A DNA stretch of 64,000 bases from Deinococcus sp. KSM4-11. GTDB taxonomy: Bacteria; Deinococcota; Deinococci; Deinococcales; Deinococcaceae. Where the stretch lies: NCBI RefSeq assembly GCF_004801415.1, contig NZ_SSNX01000001.1:1116001-1180000 (forward strand), written 5' to 3'. The notes beneath the pieces are model-generated. The model saw only the letters and a list, made by a program, of their open reading frames with translations, had not been told where the DNA came from and ran no database searches. Every line of letters begins with the position of its first letter. Position 1 is the stretch's first letter. Both the position numbers and the translations under genes were made by a program. Of this stretch, positions 31,649-42,111 are shown piece by piece.

Positions 31649-32299
31649 TCAGCGGCCGTAAAAGGCGGTCAGGCTCGTTTTCGCCAGGGTCGCGCCGTTC
31701 AGGTTGAACCCCAGGTAGGCGGCCGAAGCGCCTGCCGGGAGGCTGATGGTCTTGCTCAGCGCGTAGAGGGTGATCACGTAACGGTGGGCGCGGTCGCCGG
31801 GGGGCGGACACGCGCCGGTGTAGCCGAGGCTGCCGCCATCGTTGTTGAGCTGAACGGCTCCATCCGGCAGAGTGCCGCCCGCGCTGCCCGCCCCCTCGGC
31901 CAGGCCGGTGGCGCTTGCGGGGATGTTGTAGACGATCCAGTGCCAGAAGCCGCTGCCTGTGGGCGCATCCGGGTCGTACATGGTGACCACGTAGCTCACG
32001 GTGCCGTCGGGCGCGCCGCCCCAGTTCAGGGCCGGGCTGGCGTTGCCCCCGGTGCAGCCGTTGCCGCTGCCGACGTTCTGGAGGGGCAGCGCCGTGCCGT
32101 TCGAGAGGGTCGGGCTGGTCATCCGCAGGGTCATGGACGTGGCACTCGGGCTGGGCTGGGCCACGCTGAGGCGTTGGGCGGGAATCAGGCCACCGTTGCC
32201 CGCATTCGCACCTCCGATCATGGTTGAAGTGGTGGGCGCACACGCGGCCAGGCTGGCACCGACGGCAAGCAGACTCAGGGCTTTCATGGGGTGGGTCAT
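31649..32299 (-). CDS. PEBP (YbhB/YbcL) family lipoprotein
   Basis: 216 residues with a lipoprotein signal (lipobox LAAC, Cys20) and a phosphatidylethanolamine-binding-protein fold: LTSP-like start (RMTSPTLSNG), NASPALNWGGAPDGT, VTMYDPDAPTGSGFWHWIVYNI with the ligand-site DPDAP and HW, and the CPPPGDRAHRYVITLYAL motif. Function of bacterial members is unclear. The ATG at 32299 has GAGGAG at correct spacing. Confidence 0.87.
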   Translation of the reverse strand: MTHPMKALSLLAVGASLAACAPTTSTMIGGANAGNGGLIPAQRLSVAQPSPSATSMTLRMTSPTLSNGTALPLQNVGSGNGCTGGNASPALNWGGAPDGTVSYVVTMYDPDAPTGSGFWHWIVYNIPASATGLAEGAGSAGGTLPDGAVQLNNDGGSLGYTGACPPPGDRAHRYVITLYALSKTISLPAGASAAYLGFNLNGATLAKTSLTAFYGR

Positions 32300-32386
32300 C
32301 GGCTCTCCTCTACAACAGAATGGGGCACTTCGACCGGAGCGGCCTCCGCCGGGTGCGCGGCCTTCCCAGTCGACAGATCACCTGAA

Positions 32387-32431
32387 CGGTAAACGGCCAG
32401 CAGGATGGGATGGATGGGATGGACTTTACCG
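32387..32431 (+). repeat. Hairpin with a G-rich 9-nt tandem repeat upstream of mcm
   Basis: CGGTAAA (32387-32393) and TTTACCG (32425-32431) flank GGATGGGATGGATGGGATGG (32403-32422), in which the unit ATGGGATGG is repeated. Runs of two or three G at regular spacing could form a quadruplex. Confidence 0.4.
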
Positions 32432-32515
32432 AATCGAGACGTCCGGCCCCCGCCGTGGCAGGGCCAAACGCCCGTTAGGCCACGCGTGGCATCATGGGCG
32501 CACACGGAGGCCCGC

Positions 32516-34649
<2,134 letters not shown>

Positions 34650-34666
<17 letters not shown>

Positions 34667-35108
34667 GCACGGGCGCGGCGGGCACGGCAGGAACCGCCTA
34701 GTGCTGGCCGCGCTGCTGGCCCTGGTCTCGCTCGCCGGAGCACAGGGCCTCCCACCCGTGCCGTACAGGACGGCGCCAAGCACCTCTCCGGCCTCCGCCG
34801 GGGGCCTGAGAACCTGCACGGTCGGCGAGACCCGCTACCTGCTCGACCGCGCCGGGCAGGTGCGCGGCCTGGAGTACGCGCGCCTGATCCCGGACAACAC
34901 GCTGCGCGTGCGGCAGAGTTACGACCGCGCCGGAACCCTCACGGGCGCGTCGGTGCAGTGGACGGGGTTCGCGGGCCGCCTGCTGGACGTGCGCGGCGCG
35001 TTCGACGGGCGGGGCCGCCTGGTGAGGGAAAGCGGATTCCGGGCCAGGGGCGTGACCGCTCCGCTGACGTCGTACCTGCGTCCGCTGCCACACATGGCCC
35101 CGTGTTGA
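34650..35108 (+). CDS. Hypothetical secreted protein, paralogue of the next gene
   Basis: 152 residues with a signal peptide (hydrophobic core [15 protein letters not shown]). The last half shares the pattern WTGFAGR-[LV]-LDV, G-RLV-E-G-RA, and T-L-RPLP with the following gene, so the two are tandem paralogues. It overlaps the 3' end of mcm by 17 nt. No known domain. The ATG at 34650 is used; a GTG at about 34700 would shorten the signal peptide. Confidence 0.65.
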
Positions 35109-35141
35109 TGGACATGCGATCCTGGCCCCAGGAGGCCCTCC

Positions 35142-35567
35142 ATGAGTGATCCGCAGAGCGGGCAGATCGATTCCGTCCAGTCCCTGCCGGACGGCGGCAC
35201 CGTGTACACGCACGGGCACCGCTTTCCCGACAATGTGCAGGTCGTCGAGCAGCGCCACGGTCCCGGCGGAACGCTCCAGAGCGCACGGGTGACGTGGACG
35301 GGGTTCGCGGGACGGGTGCTGGACGTGACCGCGACCTTCGACGCGCAGGGCAGGCTGGTCAAGGAAGAAGGCTACCGTGCGCCGGACATGACCACGCCCG
35401 TGCTGGACCTGATCCGGCCGCTGCCCAGGCAGGCATCTCCGCAGACAGTGGCCCCGACACCGCCTCAGCCGAATACGGGCGAGCCGTCGGCCCATCCGAT
35501 TGCCGAGGGGCTTCACCGGATCTACCCCACTGCCCAGAACGACCCGCCGGATGGGAGTGACTCCTGA
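35142..35567 (+). CDS. Hypothetical protein, paralogue of the preceding gene
   Basis: 141 residues without a signal peptide. The central part (about 30-95) aligns with the preceding protein ([37 protein letters not shown]), and the C-terminus is a Pro/Thr-rich tail. AGGAGG lies 8 nt before the ATG. The position between mcm and meaB suggests co-transcription with the mutase system, but a functional link is only inferred. Confidence 0.65.
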   Translation: MSDPQSGQIDSVQSLPDGGTVYTHGHRFPDNVQVVEQRHGPGGTLQSARVTWTGFAGRVLDVTATFDAQGRLVKEEGYRAPDMTTPVLDLIRPLPRQASPQTVAPTPPQPNTGEPSAHPIAEGLHRIYPTAQNDPPDGSDS

Positions 35568-35598
35568 GCGGCGCAGGGTCGACCGCTGGCCTTCCCGC

Positions 35599-36546
35599 AT
35601 GCCACACCCGCTGACTCCGGAGCTGCTGGCGGGGAACCGGCGGGCGCTGGCGAAGGCGATCACCCTGGCGGAATCGACCCGCCCGGAGCACGAGCAGCAG
35701 GCCCAGACGCTGCTGGCCGAAGTGCTGCCGCACGCCGGGAACTCCGTGCGGGTGGGCCTGACGGGTGTGCCGGGCGTAGGCAAGAGCACCTTCATCGAGG
35801 CGCTGGGCGTGCGGCTGGCCGATCAGGGACGGCGGGTGGCGGTGCTGGCCGTGGATCCCAGTTCGGCACGTACGGGCGGCAGCATTATGGGGGACAAGAC
35901 GCGCATGCCGCGCCTGACCGTGCATCCCCGTGCCTTTATCCGGCCCAGTCCGAGCAGCGGCACGCTCGGCGGCGTGGCCCGGCGCACCCGCGAGGCGATC
36001 ACACTGTGCGAGGCCGCCGGATACGACGTGATCCTGGTCGAGACCGTGGGCGTGGGCCAGAGCGAGACGCAGGTGGCCGCCATGACGGACCTGTTCGTCC
36101 TGCTGACCCTCCCGAACGCCGGGGACGAGTTACAGGGCATCAAGCGCGGCATCATGGAACTCGCCGACATCTGCGTGGTGAACAAGGCCGACGTCAGTCC
36201 TCAGGCGGCGGTGCGCGCCCAGACGGAACTCCGCACCGCGCTGACCCTGCTCACGCCGCATGCCGCGCCGTGGCGGCCCGTGGCGCTGCGGGCCTCCGCC
36301 CTGACCGGCGAGGGGCTGGAGGCCGTATGGGAGACCGTGGAACGCTATACGCACGCCACCGACCTGACGGCAAAACGCCACACGCAGACTGCCCAGTGGT
36401 TCGACGACCTGCTGCGCGAGGCCGCGTGGCGGGCCTTCCGGGAGGGGCTGGACACGCAGCGCCTGCAGGCCGTCCGGCTTCAGGTGCAGGCGGGCACCCT
36501 GACGGCCGTGCAGGGAGTGGCCGCGCTCCTGGCACGGCCTGCATGA
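35599..36546 (+). CDS. meaB: Methylmalonyl-CoA mutase-associated GTPase MeaB
   Basis: G3E-family GTPase that loads and protects adenosylcobalamin in methylmalonyl-CoA mutase. 315 residues with P-loop GVPGVGKST (56-64), [29 protein letters not shown] and the guanine-specificity motif NKAD. The ATG at 35599 matches the family N-terminus; an ATG at 35551 overlapping the previous gene is an alternative. Neither has a clear Shine-Dalgarno sequence. Confidence 0.93.
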   Translation: MPHPLTPELLAGNRRALAKAITLAESTRPEHEQQAQTLLAEVLPHAGNSVRVGLTGVPGVGKSTFIEALGVRLADQGRRVAVLAVDPSSARTGGSIMGDKTRMPRLTVHPRAFIRPSPSSGTLGGVARRTREAITLCEAAGYDVILVETVGVGQSETQVAAMTDLFVLLTLPNAGDELQGIKRGIMELADICVVNKADVSPQAAVRAQTELRTALTLLTPHAAPWRPVALRASALTGEGLEAVWETVERYTHATDLTAKRHTQTAQWFDDLLREAAWRAFREGLDTQRLQAVRLQVQAGTLTAVQGVAALLARPA

Positions 36547-36569
36547 CGAGCCTCCCCTCCTGAGAGGTA

Positions 36570-36983
36570 TCAGCTCCGCGTGGCGGGAATGATCGCCAGC
36601 GTGCAGCGCGACGTACAGACAGCCCGGCCCTGCCCGTCCACGATGTCGATCTGCCAGACCTGGGTACTGCGGCCCTGGTGGATGGCCGTGGCCGTGGCCG
36701 TGACGAGGCCGCTGCGGACGCCGCGCAGGTGATTGGCGTTGATTTCCAGCCCCACGGCGGTCAAGCCCTGGTCGGCCACGCTGAGGTGGGCGCCGAGGCT
36801 GGCGACAGTCTCCGCCAGGGCGACGCTGGCCCCGCCGTGCAGCAGGCCCATGGGCTGATGGGTGCGGGCCTCGACGGGCATGGTGGCGACGACGCGGGTG
36901 CCGCTGACCTCCAGCATTTGAATACCGAGGTGGTCGATGAGCGTGTCGGTGGTGCTGAGCATCCGGGGATCGGTTTCGGTCAT
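36570..36983 (-). CDS. PaaI-family hotdog thioesterase
   Basis: 137-residue acyl-CoA thioesterase of the hotdog fold. The signature GLLHGGASVALAETVAS contains the catalytic region, and VGLEINANHLRGVRSG forms the second strand. Closest in pattern to PaaI/YbgC-like aryl or short-chain acyl-CoA thioesterases. The ATG overlaps the stop of the neighbouring, distantly similar thioesterase gene (ATGA), so the two are co-translated. Convergent with meaB. Confidence 0.87.
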   Translation of the reverse strand: MTETDPRMLSTTDTLIDHLGIQMLEVSGTRVVATMPVEARTHQPMGLLHGGASVALAETVASLGAHLSVADQGLTAVGLEINANHLRGVRSGLVTATATAIHQGRSTQVWQIDIVDGQGRAVCTSRCTLAIIPATRS

Positions 36984-37516
36984 GGCGTGGCTCCTTCGCG
37001 GCGGGCGGCCTCGGGGCGCAGGATCAGGCAGGTGGTGGTGGCGGTGGCGCACAGGCGATCCCCGGCGTCCAGCAGGCGGGCCTCGGCGGTGGCGATCTGC
37101 CGGGAGACGCTGACGACCTCGGCGGTGGCGCGCACCTCGCCCATGCCGGCCAGCAGGGGCCGCAGGTACCGGACGCTGAGTTCCAGGGTGGTGTAGCCGA
37201 CGCCGGCGGGCAGCCGCGTGTGGATGGCACAGCCCAGCGCGGAGTCAAGCAGCGTGGCGAACACGCCGCCGTGGACGCTGCCGATGGGGTTGTAGTGAAA
37301 TTCCTGCGGGGTCATGCGGAAGGTGACCCTGCCCGGCTGGATGTCGTCCTCTTGGGCGAGCGTGAAGTCCAGGCTGTCGGCGATCGGTGGAGCGGGGTAG
37401 TCGCCGCGGGCCATGGCCCGCAGGTAGTCCAGGCCGCTCATTCGGCGGGCCGCGTCCGCGCCGCCGAGGGGGTCGCCCCAGGTATACGTGCGGGTGCGCT
37501 GCGGTGAGGTCATCAT
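36980..37516 (-). CDS. Second PaaI-family hotdog thioesterase
   Basis: 178 residues: a 60-residue lead followed by a hotdog domain with NPIGSVHGGVFATLLDSALG and YTTLELSVRYLRPLLAG, which aligns in plan with the downstream protein. Two ATGs in a row begin it; GGAG precedes. It is the first gene of a two-gene operon that may remove acyl-CoA intermediates. No direct link to the mcm region is shown beyond proximity. Confidence 0.85.
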   Translation of the reverse strand: MMTSPQRTRTYTWGDPLGGADAARRMSGLDYLRAMARGDYPAPPIADSLDFTLAQEDDIQPGRVTFRMTPQEFHYNPIGSVHGGVFATLLDSALGCAIHTRLPAGVGYTTLELSVRYLRPLLAGMGEVRATAEVVSVSRQIATAEARLLDAGDRLCATATTTCLILRPEAARREGATP

Positions 37517-37561
37517 GGTCTCCAGCGTGGAGAGGGGTTCCGGGCTGTCATGGGTTCAGAG

Positions 37562-37577
37562 TATGACGCTTATCATA
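37562..37577 (-). promoter_or_regulatory. Small inverted repeat near the thioesterase promoter
   Basis: TATGA-N6-TCATA, directly upstream of a TACTCT -10-like box (37563-37558, minus strand). A possible operator, low certainty. Confidence 0.25.
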
Positions 37578-37716
37578 TTTCCGTCCAGTGTCGGGACGTC
37601 TCCACACAGGGTGATGGGGTGCGTGAAAGGCCGTCTGGCAGGCGGCTGGCGCCTGGGTGAGAATCCTGTCAGAGCCCCGTCGACAGACTGGCAGCAACCA
37701 GAGGTTCACTTTGGCC

Positions 37717-37732
37717 GGTGACGTCCGTCACC
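37717..37732. repeat. Perfect inverted repeat upstream of the lipoprotein gene
   Basis: GGTGACG-TC-CGTCACC. It lies in the 303-nt gap 37517-37819 between divergent genes and could be a regulator site. The rest of the gap holds a hairpin at 37755-37786 and nothing else I can identify. Confidence 0.35.
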
Positions 37733-37754
37733 CGATGCCCTCGGAGGCCATGAC

Positions 37755-37786
37755 CTTCGCCCCCTACCCGGTCACCTGGGGCGAAG
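37755..37786 (+). promoter_or_regulatory. Leader hairpin before the lipoprotein gene
   Basis: 9-bp stem CTTCGCCCC / GGGGCGAAG with a 14-nt loop, 33 nt before the ATG at 37820. Could be an attenuator or an mRNA-stabilising structure. Confidence 0.35.
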
Positions 37787-37819
37787 CGAGCCAATGGTGA
37801 GACCGAACGAGGAGAACCC

Positions 37820-38476
37820 ATGAAGCTCAAGACCCTGGCCTGGCTCAGCGCCGGCCTCCCCCTGCTGGCGAGTTGCGGCAGCATCGTCGGCGCCGCCATC
37901 CCGCCCCAGACCATCAGCAACCCCGCCCACCTGAACGGCGCGACGCTCACGAGCTCCAGCCCGCTGACCGTCCAGCGGGTCGGCACGTCCATCCAGTACG
38001 ACACCAGCTCCACCATCCCGGCCGGCTCCTTCGACGACCTCGATACCTCGTCCATTCCGCTAGGCATCAAGCCCTACGCCGCCGAGATCAAGGCCAGCCT
38101 GAAGTCCGTGGTCATGACGGGCGCGTGCGCGATGCCTGCCTCATTCACGCTGACCGTCGATGCCTTCGCCGTGTCGGTGTGGGACTCCTCGAACAAGGCG
38201 GGCGCCGTCACCCTCAGCGCCACGCCCAACCTCAACATCGCGGCGACCCGCACGGACTCCGGCGTGGGCACCAGCACCTACTCGCTGGAGGCCAAGAGCG
38301 TGTCAGTCGGCAAGGGTGACGCCAATGTCCCCAAGGCCCTGATGATCCTGACCACCGGCGGCAAGAACGACGTCAGCGTCAGCGCCAAGATCAGCGCCGA
38401 CAACGACGCCATGGCCGGCTGCAGCCTGACCTTCACCCTGGGCGATTCCAGCGCGACCCTCAGCAGCTTCCACTGA
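37820..38476 (+). CDS. Hypothetical lipoprotein
   Basis: 218 residues with a lipoprotein signal peptide (lipobox LASC, Cys19) and a soluble, Ser/Thr-rich, probably all-beta mature part. Two cysteines (in MTGACAMPA and MAGCSLTF) could form a disulfide. GAGGAG precedes the ATG. The family is not recognised. A strong hairpin terminator follows 13 nt after the stop. Confidence 0.75.
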   Translation: MKLKTLAWLSAGLPLLASCGSIVGAAIPPQTISNPAHLNGATLTSSSPLTVQRVGTSIQYDTSSTIPAGSFDDLDTSSIPLGIKPYAAEIKASLKSVVMTGACAMPASFTLTVDAFAVSVWDSSNKAGAVTLSATPNLNIAATRTDSGVGTSTYSLEAKSVSVGKGDANVPKALMILTTGGKNDVSVSAKISADNDAMAGCSLTFTLGDSSATLSSFH

Positions 38477-38489
38477 TCCCGTGCTGACT

Positions 38490-38519
38490 AGGCCGCCCGC
38501 GTCCCCACGCGGGCGGCCT
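38490..38519. terminator. Bidirectional hairpin terminator
   Basis: Perfect 12-bp stem AGGCCGCCCGCG / CGCGGGCGGCCT with a 6-nt loop, between convergent stops. Confidence 0.85.
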
Positions 38520-38522
38520 GAT

Positions 38523-39146
38523 CTAGTCGGCCGGCACCGAGGCCAGTTCCATGCTCGGTGTCGCGGGCGATACCCATGGGTTTCCCCTCAGCACGAAGCG
38601 CCACGGCAGGGTGCGGCCCTCCCGGATGCCGATCCGGGCCGTGACCTCGACCGCTCCGTCTGGGACGGCGACCGGTGGCCGGTGCAGGTGCAGCGCCGAA
38701 CTATTCACCACGGTTCCGGCCACCCGCGCAGGCTCCAGTCCCAGGGCGTAGACCAGCTTGGCCGGGCCGTTCGTCAGGTCACGCTCGCGCGTCACGGGCC
38801 GGTTCGTGAGCATGTGCCCCAGCCCCTCCAGCGGCTCGATGGCCCGGATCAGCACGCTGGCGGCCACACCCAGGGGGCGGCACGACACCTGCAGGAGCGG
38901 GTGCCCGTGCGCCATCCAGAACAGCCAGTGGCCCGGCGCGATGGCCATGTCGGCGGAACGCGCGGCATGGAAGCGCCCGGCCGTACACGCGGGATCGCGT
39001 GGACAGTCGTACGCCTCGACCTCCACGATCCTGCCCGTCAGCCGGGCGCCCTGCGCCGTGACGCGGATCAGCGTCCCTCCAAGCAGGTCACGTGCCAGAC
39101 GAACCGGATCGGCATCGAAGTGATCCGGGCGCAGCGGCTCCGTCAT
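38523..39146 (-). CDS. mpg: DNA-3-methyladenine glycosylase (AAG/MPG family)
   Basis: Base-excision repair enzyme that removes alkylated purines. 207 residues with LARDLLGGTLIR, the catalytic Glu in GRIVEVEAYD, and the family pattern VSCRPLGVAASVLIRAIEP, LTNGPAKLVYALGL and the Gly-rich end LRGNPWVS. I used the ATG at 39146; GTG at 39158 would add four residues. No Shine-Dalgarno sequence is evident. Confidence 0.9.
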   Translation of the reverse strand: MTEPLRPDHFDADPVRLARDLLGGTLIRVTAQGARLTGRIVEVEAYDCPRDPACTAGRFHAARSADMAIAPGHWLFWMAHGHPLLQVSCRPLGVAASVLIRAIEPLEGLGHMLTNRPVTRERDLTNGPAKLVYALGLEPARVAGTVVNSSALHLHRPPVAVPDGAVEVTARIGIREGRTLPWRFVLRGNPWVSPATPSMELASVPAD

Positions 39147-39240
39147 TGGATCGGGCACCCGTGGGGCCGCAGCATTCGCGTCTGGAGTCCTCTGCCCATA
39201 TCGCCACGATAGCCCGCCGCCCCGGTTCTGCGCCGTGACC

Positions 39241-40218
39241 TCAGGGGGCCGGTGGAGCAGGACGGGAGCGGCGACGAACGCGGCCCCACAGGTTGAGCTG
39301 GGTGGCCACGCGCCGCAGGCGTCCGGCTGGATTCAGCGCGATGCTGCGGGCCAGCCACACGAGGCCGGAGGGCCGCCGGTCGGCCAGCAGGCCCCCAGCG
39401 ATCCGGTAGGCATTCAGGCTGGCGGACTCCCGCTCGAAGGCCCGCCGGGCGGCGGCCGGTTCAGCATGCCACTCGGCCATGAACTGCTCGAAGGCCAGTC
39501 CCTGCTGACCGGTATGGCGCCGGAGGTTGCCGCGCCGGATGAATTCAAGTTCCAGGCGTTGAAGGTGCAGCTTGCGGCCACTCGTACTGCCGGAATGCAC
39601 CCGGTAGTTCACGAGGCGCTCGGGCAGGGCCAGCACGGGCGCATGGTCGGCCATCCGGCTCCACAGGCCGACGTCCTCGGCGGCGGTCAGCAGTGGAAAT
39701 CCGCCCACTGACAGCGCCAGCGTCCGGTCGAAGACCACGCTGGCCGCCAGCAGGTAGATGATGGCGTGCTGATCCATCAGCTGCCGGTACTGGACTTCAT
39801 CCCTGGGGCCCACATCGAAGTACCCGAGGCGGCCACCCGTCGATCCGATCCGGTAGCCGTACGTGCCGAGGGCGGCCAGGTGCGGGTGGGCAGCCAGGTA
39901 CGTCATCTGCCGCTCCAGCTTGGTGGGCAGGAAGACATCGTCGTGATCAAGCAGGGCCACCCAGCGCGTGTCTGCCAGCTCCATGGCGCGGTTTCTGGCC
40001 ACCCGCACGCCTGAGTTGGCCTGCTGGATCACCCGGATGCGGGCATCCTCCAGGGCGTGGCGCTGCGCGATCTCGTGGCTCCGGTCGGCACTGCCGTCGT
40101 CAATGATCAGGAGCTGCCAGTGCGGGTAGGTCTGGTCGCGGACGCTGCGGATGGTTTCGTCCAGGTGGCGCTCGCCGTTGAAGACGCAGAGGATGACCGT
40201 CACGACTTCCGGAGGCAT
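39241..40218 (-). CDS. Family 2 glycosyltransferase
   Basis: Inverting GT-A sugar transferase. 325 residues with VTVILCVFNGERHLDETIRS at the N-terminus, LIIDDGSADRSHEI, and the metal-binding DDV in WVALLDHDDVFLP, then FDRTLALSVGGFPLLTAAED. C-terminal 90 residues are basic and helical without membrane segments. The sugar and acceptor are unknown; no other glycan genes lie alongside. Leaderless-type promoter supports the ATG at 40218. Confidence 0.88.
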   Translation of the reverse strand: MPPEVVTVILCVFNGERHLDETIRSVRDQTYPHWQLLIIDDGSADRSHEIAQRHALEDARIRVIQQANSGVRVARNRAMELADTRWVALLDHDDVFLPTKLERQMTYLAAHPHLAALGTYGYRIGSTGGRLGYFDVGPRDEVQYRQLMDQHAIIYLLAASVVFDRTLALSVGGFPLLTAAEDVGLWSRMADHAPVLALPERLVNYRVHSGSTSGRKLHLQRLELEFIRRGNLRRHTGQQGLAFEQFMAEWHAEPAAARRAFERESASLNAYRIAGGLLADRRPSGLVWLARSIALNPAGRLRRVATQLNLWGRVRRRSRPAPPAP

Positions 40219-40224
40219 GCCGGC

Positions 40225-40230
40225 ACTGTA
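40225..40230 (-). promoter_or_regulatory. -10 box of the glycosyltransferase gene, leaderless type
   Basis: TACAGT on the minus strand, 6 nt before the ATG at 40218. Confidence 0.55.
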
Positions 40231-40312
40231 GTGGCCCGCCGGTCACGCCGGGTGTCGACTTGCCCGAATTGTCTGACCTCCTGCCTTGTGGCAACGGGGG
40301 GCTGAAGCCCCC

Positions 40313-41284
40313 TCACCGGCTCAGCAGGCCGCCCTCGTAGATCCGGCGGATGGTCGTGTCGATGTCCGGTTCCTGCACCGTGAGGTCACGCACCGGGGCG
40401 TGGGCCGTCACGCGGGCGATGGGCGCGGCGGCCGCTCCCGTGAAGGCGTACCGGACGCGGGGGCCAGCGGCGTGCAGCACCTCTAGGCCCGGAACGTGCG
40501 GGGTCGCGGGTACCTCCTCGTAGTCCACGACGAGTTCCCGCGCCCCGCCGTAGCGCTGCTGGAGGGTGGCCAGTGCGCCGTCGTAGAGGAGCTGGCCTTG
40601 GTCGATGATCATGACCCGCCCGGCGAGGCGCTGCACGTCCATCAGGTCATGCGTGGTCAGGAGAACGGTGACGCCCTGCTCGCGGTTGATCACGCCCACG
40701 AACTCGCGGATGCGTTCGCGGGCCACCACGTCGAGTCCCACGGTGGGCTCGTCGAGAAACAGCAGGCTGGGATCGTGCAGCAGGGCGGCGGCCAGATCGG
40801 CACGCATGCGCTGGCCCAGGCTGAGGGAGCGGGCCGGCGTGCCCAGGAACGGCTCCAGATCAAGGAGGGCCGTGAAGCGGGCGAGGTTCTCCCGGAAGCG
40901 GCCCTGCGGCACGCGGTACACGTGCCGCAGCAGGTCGAGGCTGTCCCGCACCGGCAGGTCCCACCACAGCGTCGTGCGCTGCCCGAACACCGCCCCCAGC
41001 CGGGCCACGTGACGGCGCCGCTCGCGCCACGGCACCAGACCGCCCACGCTGACCACACCGCTGTCCGGCACCAGCAGGCCGGTCAGCACCTTGATGGTGG
41101 TGCTCTTCCCCGCTCCGTTCGGCCCCAGGTAGCCGACGATCTCGCCCGGCTGGATGGTGAAACTCACGTCCCGGACGGCCTCCAGCACGCGCGTTCGGCC
41201 GTGCAGCAGCCCGCCGCTGCGGACACGGTAGGTCTTGCACAGGTGCTGGACGTCGATCATGGGCCCACTCTTCTCGCCGGTCAT
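40313..41284 (-). CDS. ABC-2 exporter ATP-binding protein
   Basis: 323-residue ATPase of a three-gene ABC-2 transporter (family often grouped with DUF990/ABC2_membrane_6 permeases). Walker A GPNGAGKS at 54-61, signature SLSLGQRMRADLAAAL, Walker B LLFLDEP, H-loop LLTTHD. The ATG at 41284 overlaps the permease stop (ATGA); an in-frame ATG at 41260 is possible. The same frame remains open to 41668, but that part lies inside the permease gene. Substrate unknown. Confidence 0.9.
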   Translation of the reverse strand: MTGEKSGPMIDVQHLCKTYRVRSGGLLHGRTRVLEAVRDVSFTIQPGEIVGYLGPNGAGKSTTIKVLTGLLVPDSGVVSVGGLVPWRERRRHVARLGAVFGQRTTLWWDLPVRDSLDLLRHVYRVPQGRFRENLARFTALLDLEPFLGTPARSLSLGQRMRADLAAALLHDPSLLFLDEPTVGLDVVARERIREFVGVINREQGVTVLLTTHDLMDVQRLAGRVMIIDQGQLLYDGALATLQQRYGGARELVVDYEEVPATPHVPGLEVLHAAGPRVRYAFTGAAAAPIARVTAHAPVRDLTVQEPDIDTTIRRIYEGGLLSR

Positions 41285-42111
41285 GTGCCCGTGCCCTGGT
41301 AGCGGCGCACGCCCACCGTCCAGAAGGCAAAGGCGGCGGCGAGCATCAGCGGCCCGGTGACCGGGGAGACGAACGCGGCCCAGCCCGGCAGGCCATCTGG
41401 CAGGGAACGGCCCAGGATGTGCAGCACCGGGAAGTACGACAGGAACGCGGCGGGAAGCACGTACGTGAAGGTCTTGCGCAGGGCCGCGCCGTAGATGTCC
41501 ATGGGGTACGAGATCAGGGCACGCCCGCCGTACGTGAGGACGTTCATGGCCTCCACGCTGTCCACGGTCCAGAAGGTCAGGGTTCCACCGATCACGAACA
41601 GGCCTCCGAAAAAACAGATCATGCCCAGGATGCTGCCCGCCAGCAGCGCCACGTCGCCGGGCGTCCACGCGACCGCGACCTGCGACACGCCGTACGCCAG
41701 GATGCCGGTGGCCAGGGCCACGCGGGTCAGGCGGCGCAGCGCGAAATCCGAGCCGAACACCTGGACGGGGAGCGGCGCGGGCCGCAGCAGGAAGGTCGTG
41801 AAGGTGCCGGTGCGGATGTGCGCCGAGAGGTTCGGGGCATCGAAACCGCCGAAGATCAGGTCCATGAGCACGAACGCCAGTTCGGCAAGCCCGTACAGCA
41901 GGCTGACCTCACCGAGCGTCCAGCCGGACAGCGTGCCGAAGCGGGGCAGCACCAGCGCAAAGGCGGCGTATTCCAGGCCGGTGATCAGTGCGGCGGCCAC
42001 GGCGTCCAGGGCGAAGGACACGCGGTACACCCCCTGCGACCGCATCTGGGCACGCAGCAGCAGCACGTACAGCCTGAGGTGACCCAGCAGGACGGTTCCC
42101 GGCCTATCCAC
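41281..42111 (-). CDS. ABC-2 exporter permease
   Basis: 276 residues, about six membrane helices. Characteristic family pieces: an N-terminal LRAQMRSQGVYRVSFALDAV, NLSAHIRTGTFTTFLLRPAP and FPVLHILGRSLPDGLPGW. Partner of the preceding permease and the following ATPase; overlaps of 8 nt and 4 nt show a tight operon. Confidence 0.88.
   Translation of the reverse strand: MDRPGTVLLGHLRLYVLLLRAQMRSQGVYRVSFALDAVAAALITGLEYAAFALVLPRFGTLSGWTLGEVSLLYGLAELAFVLMDLIFGGFDAPNLSAHIRTGTFTTFLLRPAPLPVQVFGSDFALRRLTRVALATGILAYGVSQVAVAWTPGDVALLAGSILGMICFFGGLFVIGGTLTFWTVDSVEAMNVLTYGGRALISYPMDIYGAALRKTFTYVLPAAFLSYFPVLHILGRSLPDGLPGWAAFVSPVTGPLMLAAAFAFWTVGVRRYQGTGT

Noticed and set aside
37562..37577. TATGA-N6-TCATA as a radiation/desiccation response motif
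   Set aside because: The known Deinococcus motif is a 17-bp palindrome with longer arms; only part of the pattern matches and the genes are not DNA-repair genes.
37640..37735. Cobalamin-riboswitch-like segment (GGTGAGAATCC followed by a CTGTC...GACAG hairpin) upstream of a lipoprotein gene
   Set aside because: The rest of the conserved core and the B12 box (GCCAGGAGACC-like) are not visible, and the downstream gene has no B12-related role. A covariance-model search would decide.
41285..41668. N-terminal extension of the exporter ATPase frame within the permease gene
   Set aside because: The sequence is Arg/Gly-rich shadow of the permease gene; the ATGA overlap at 41281-41284 gives a normal ABC protein start.
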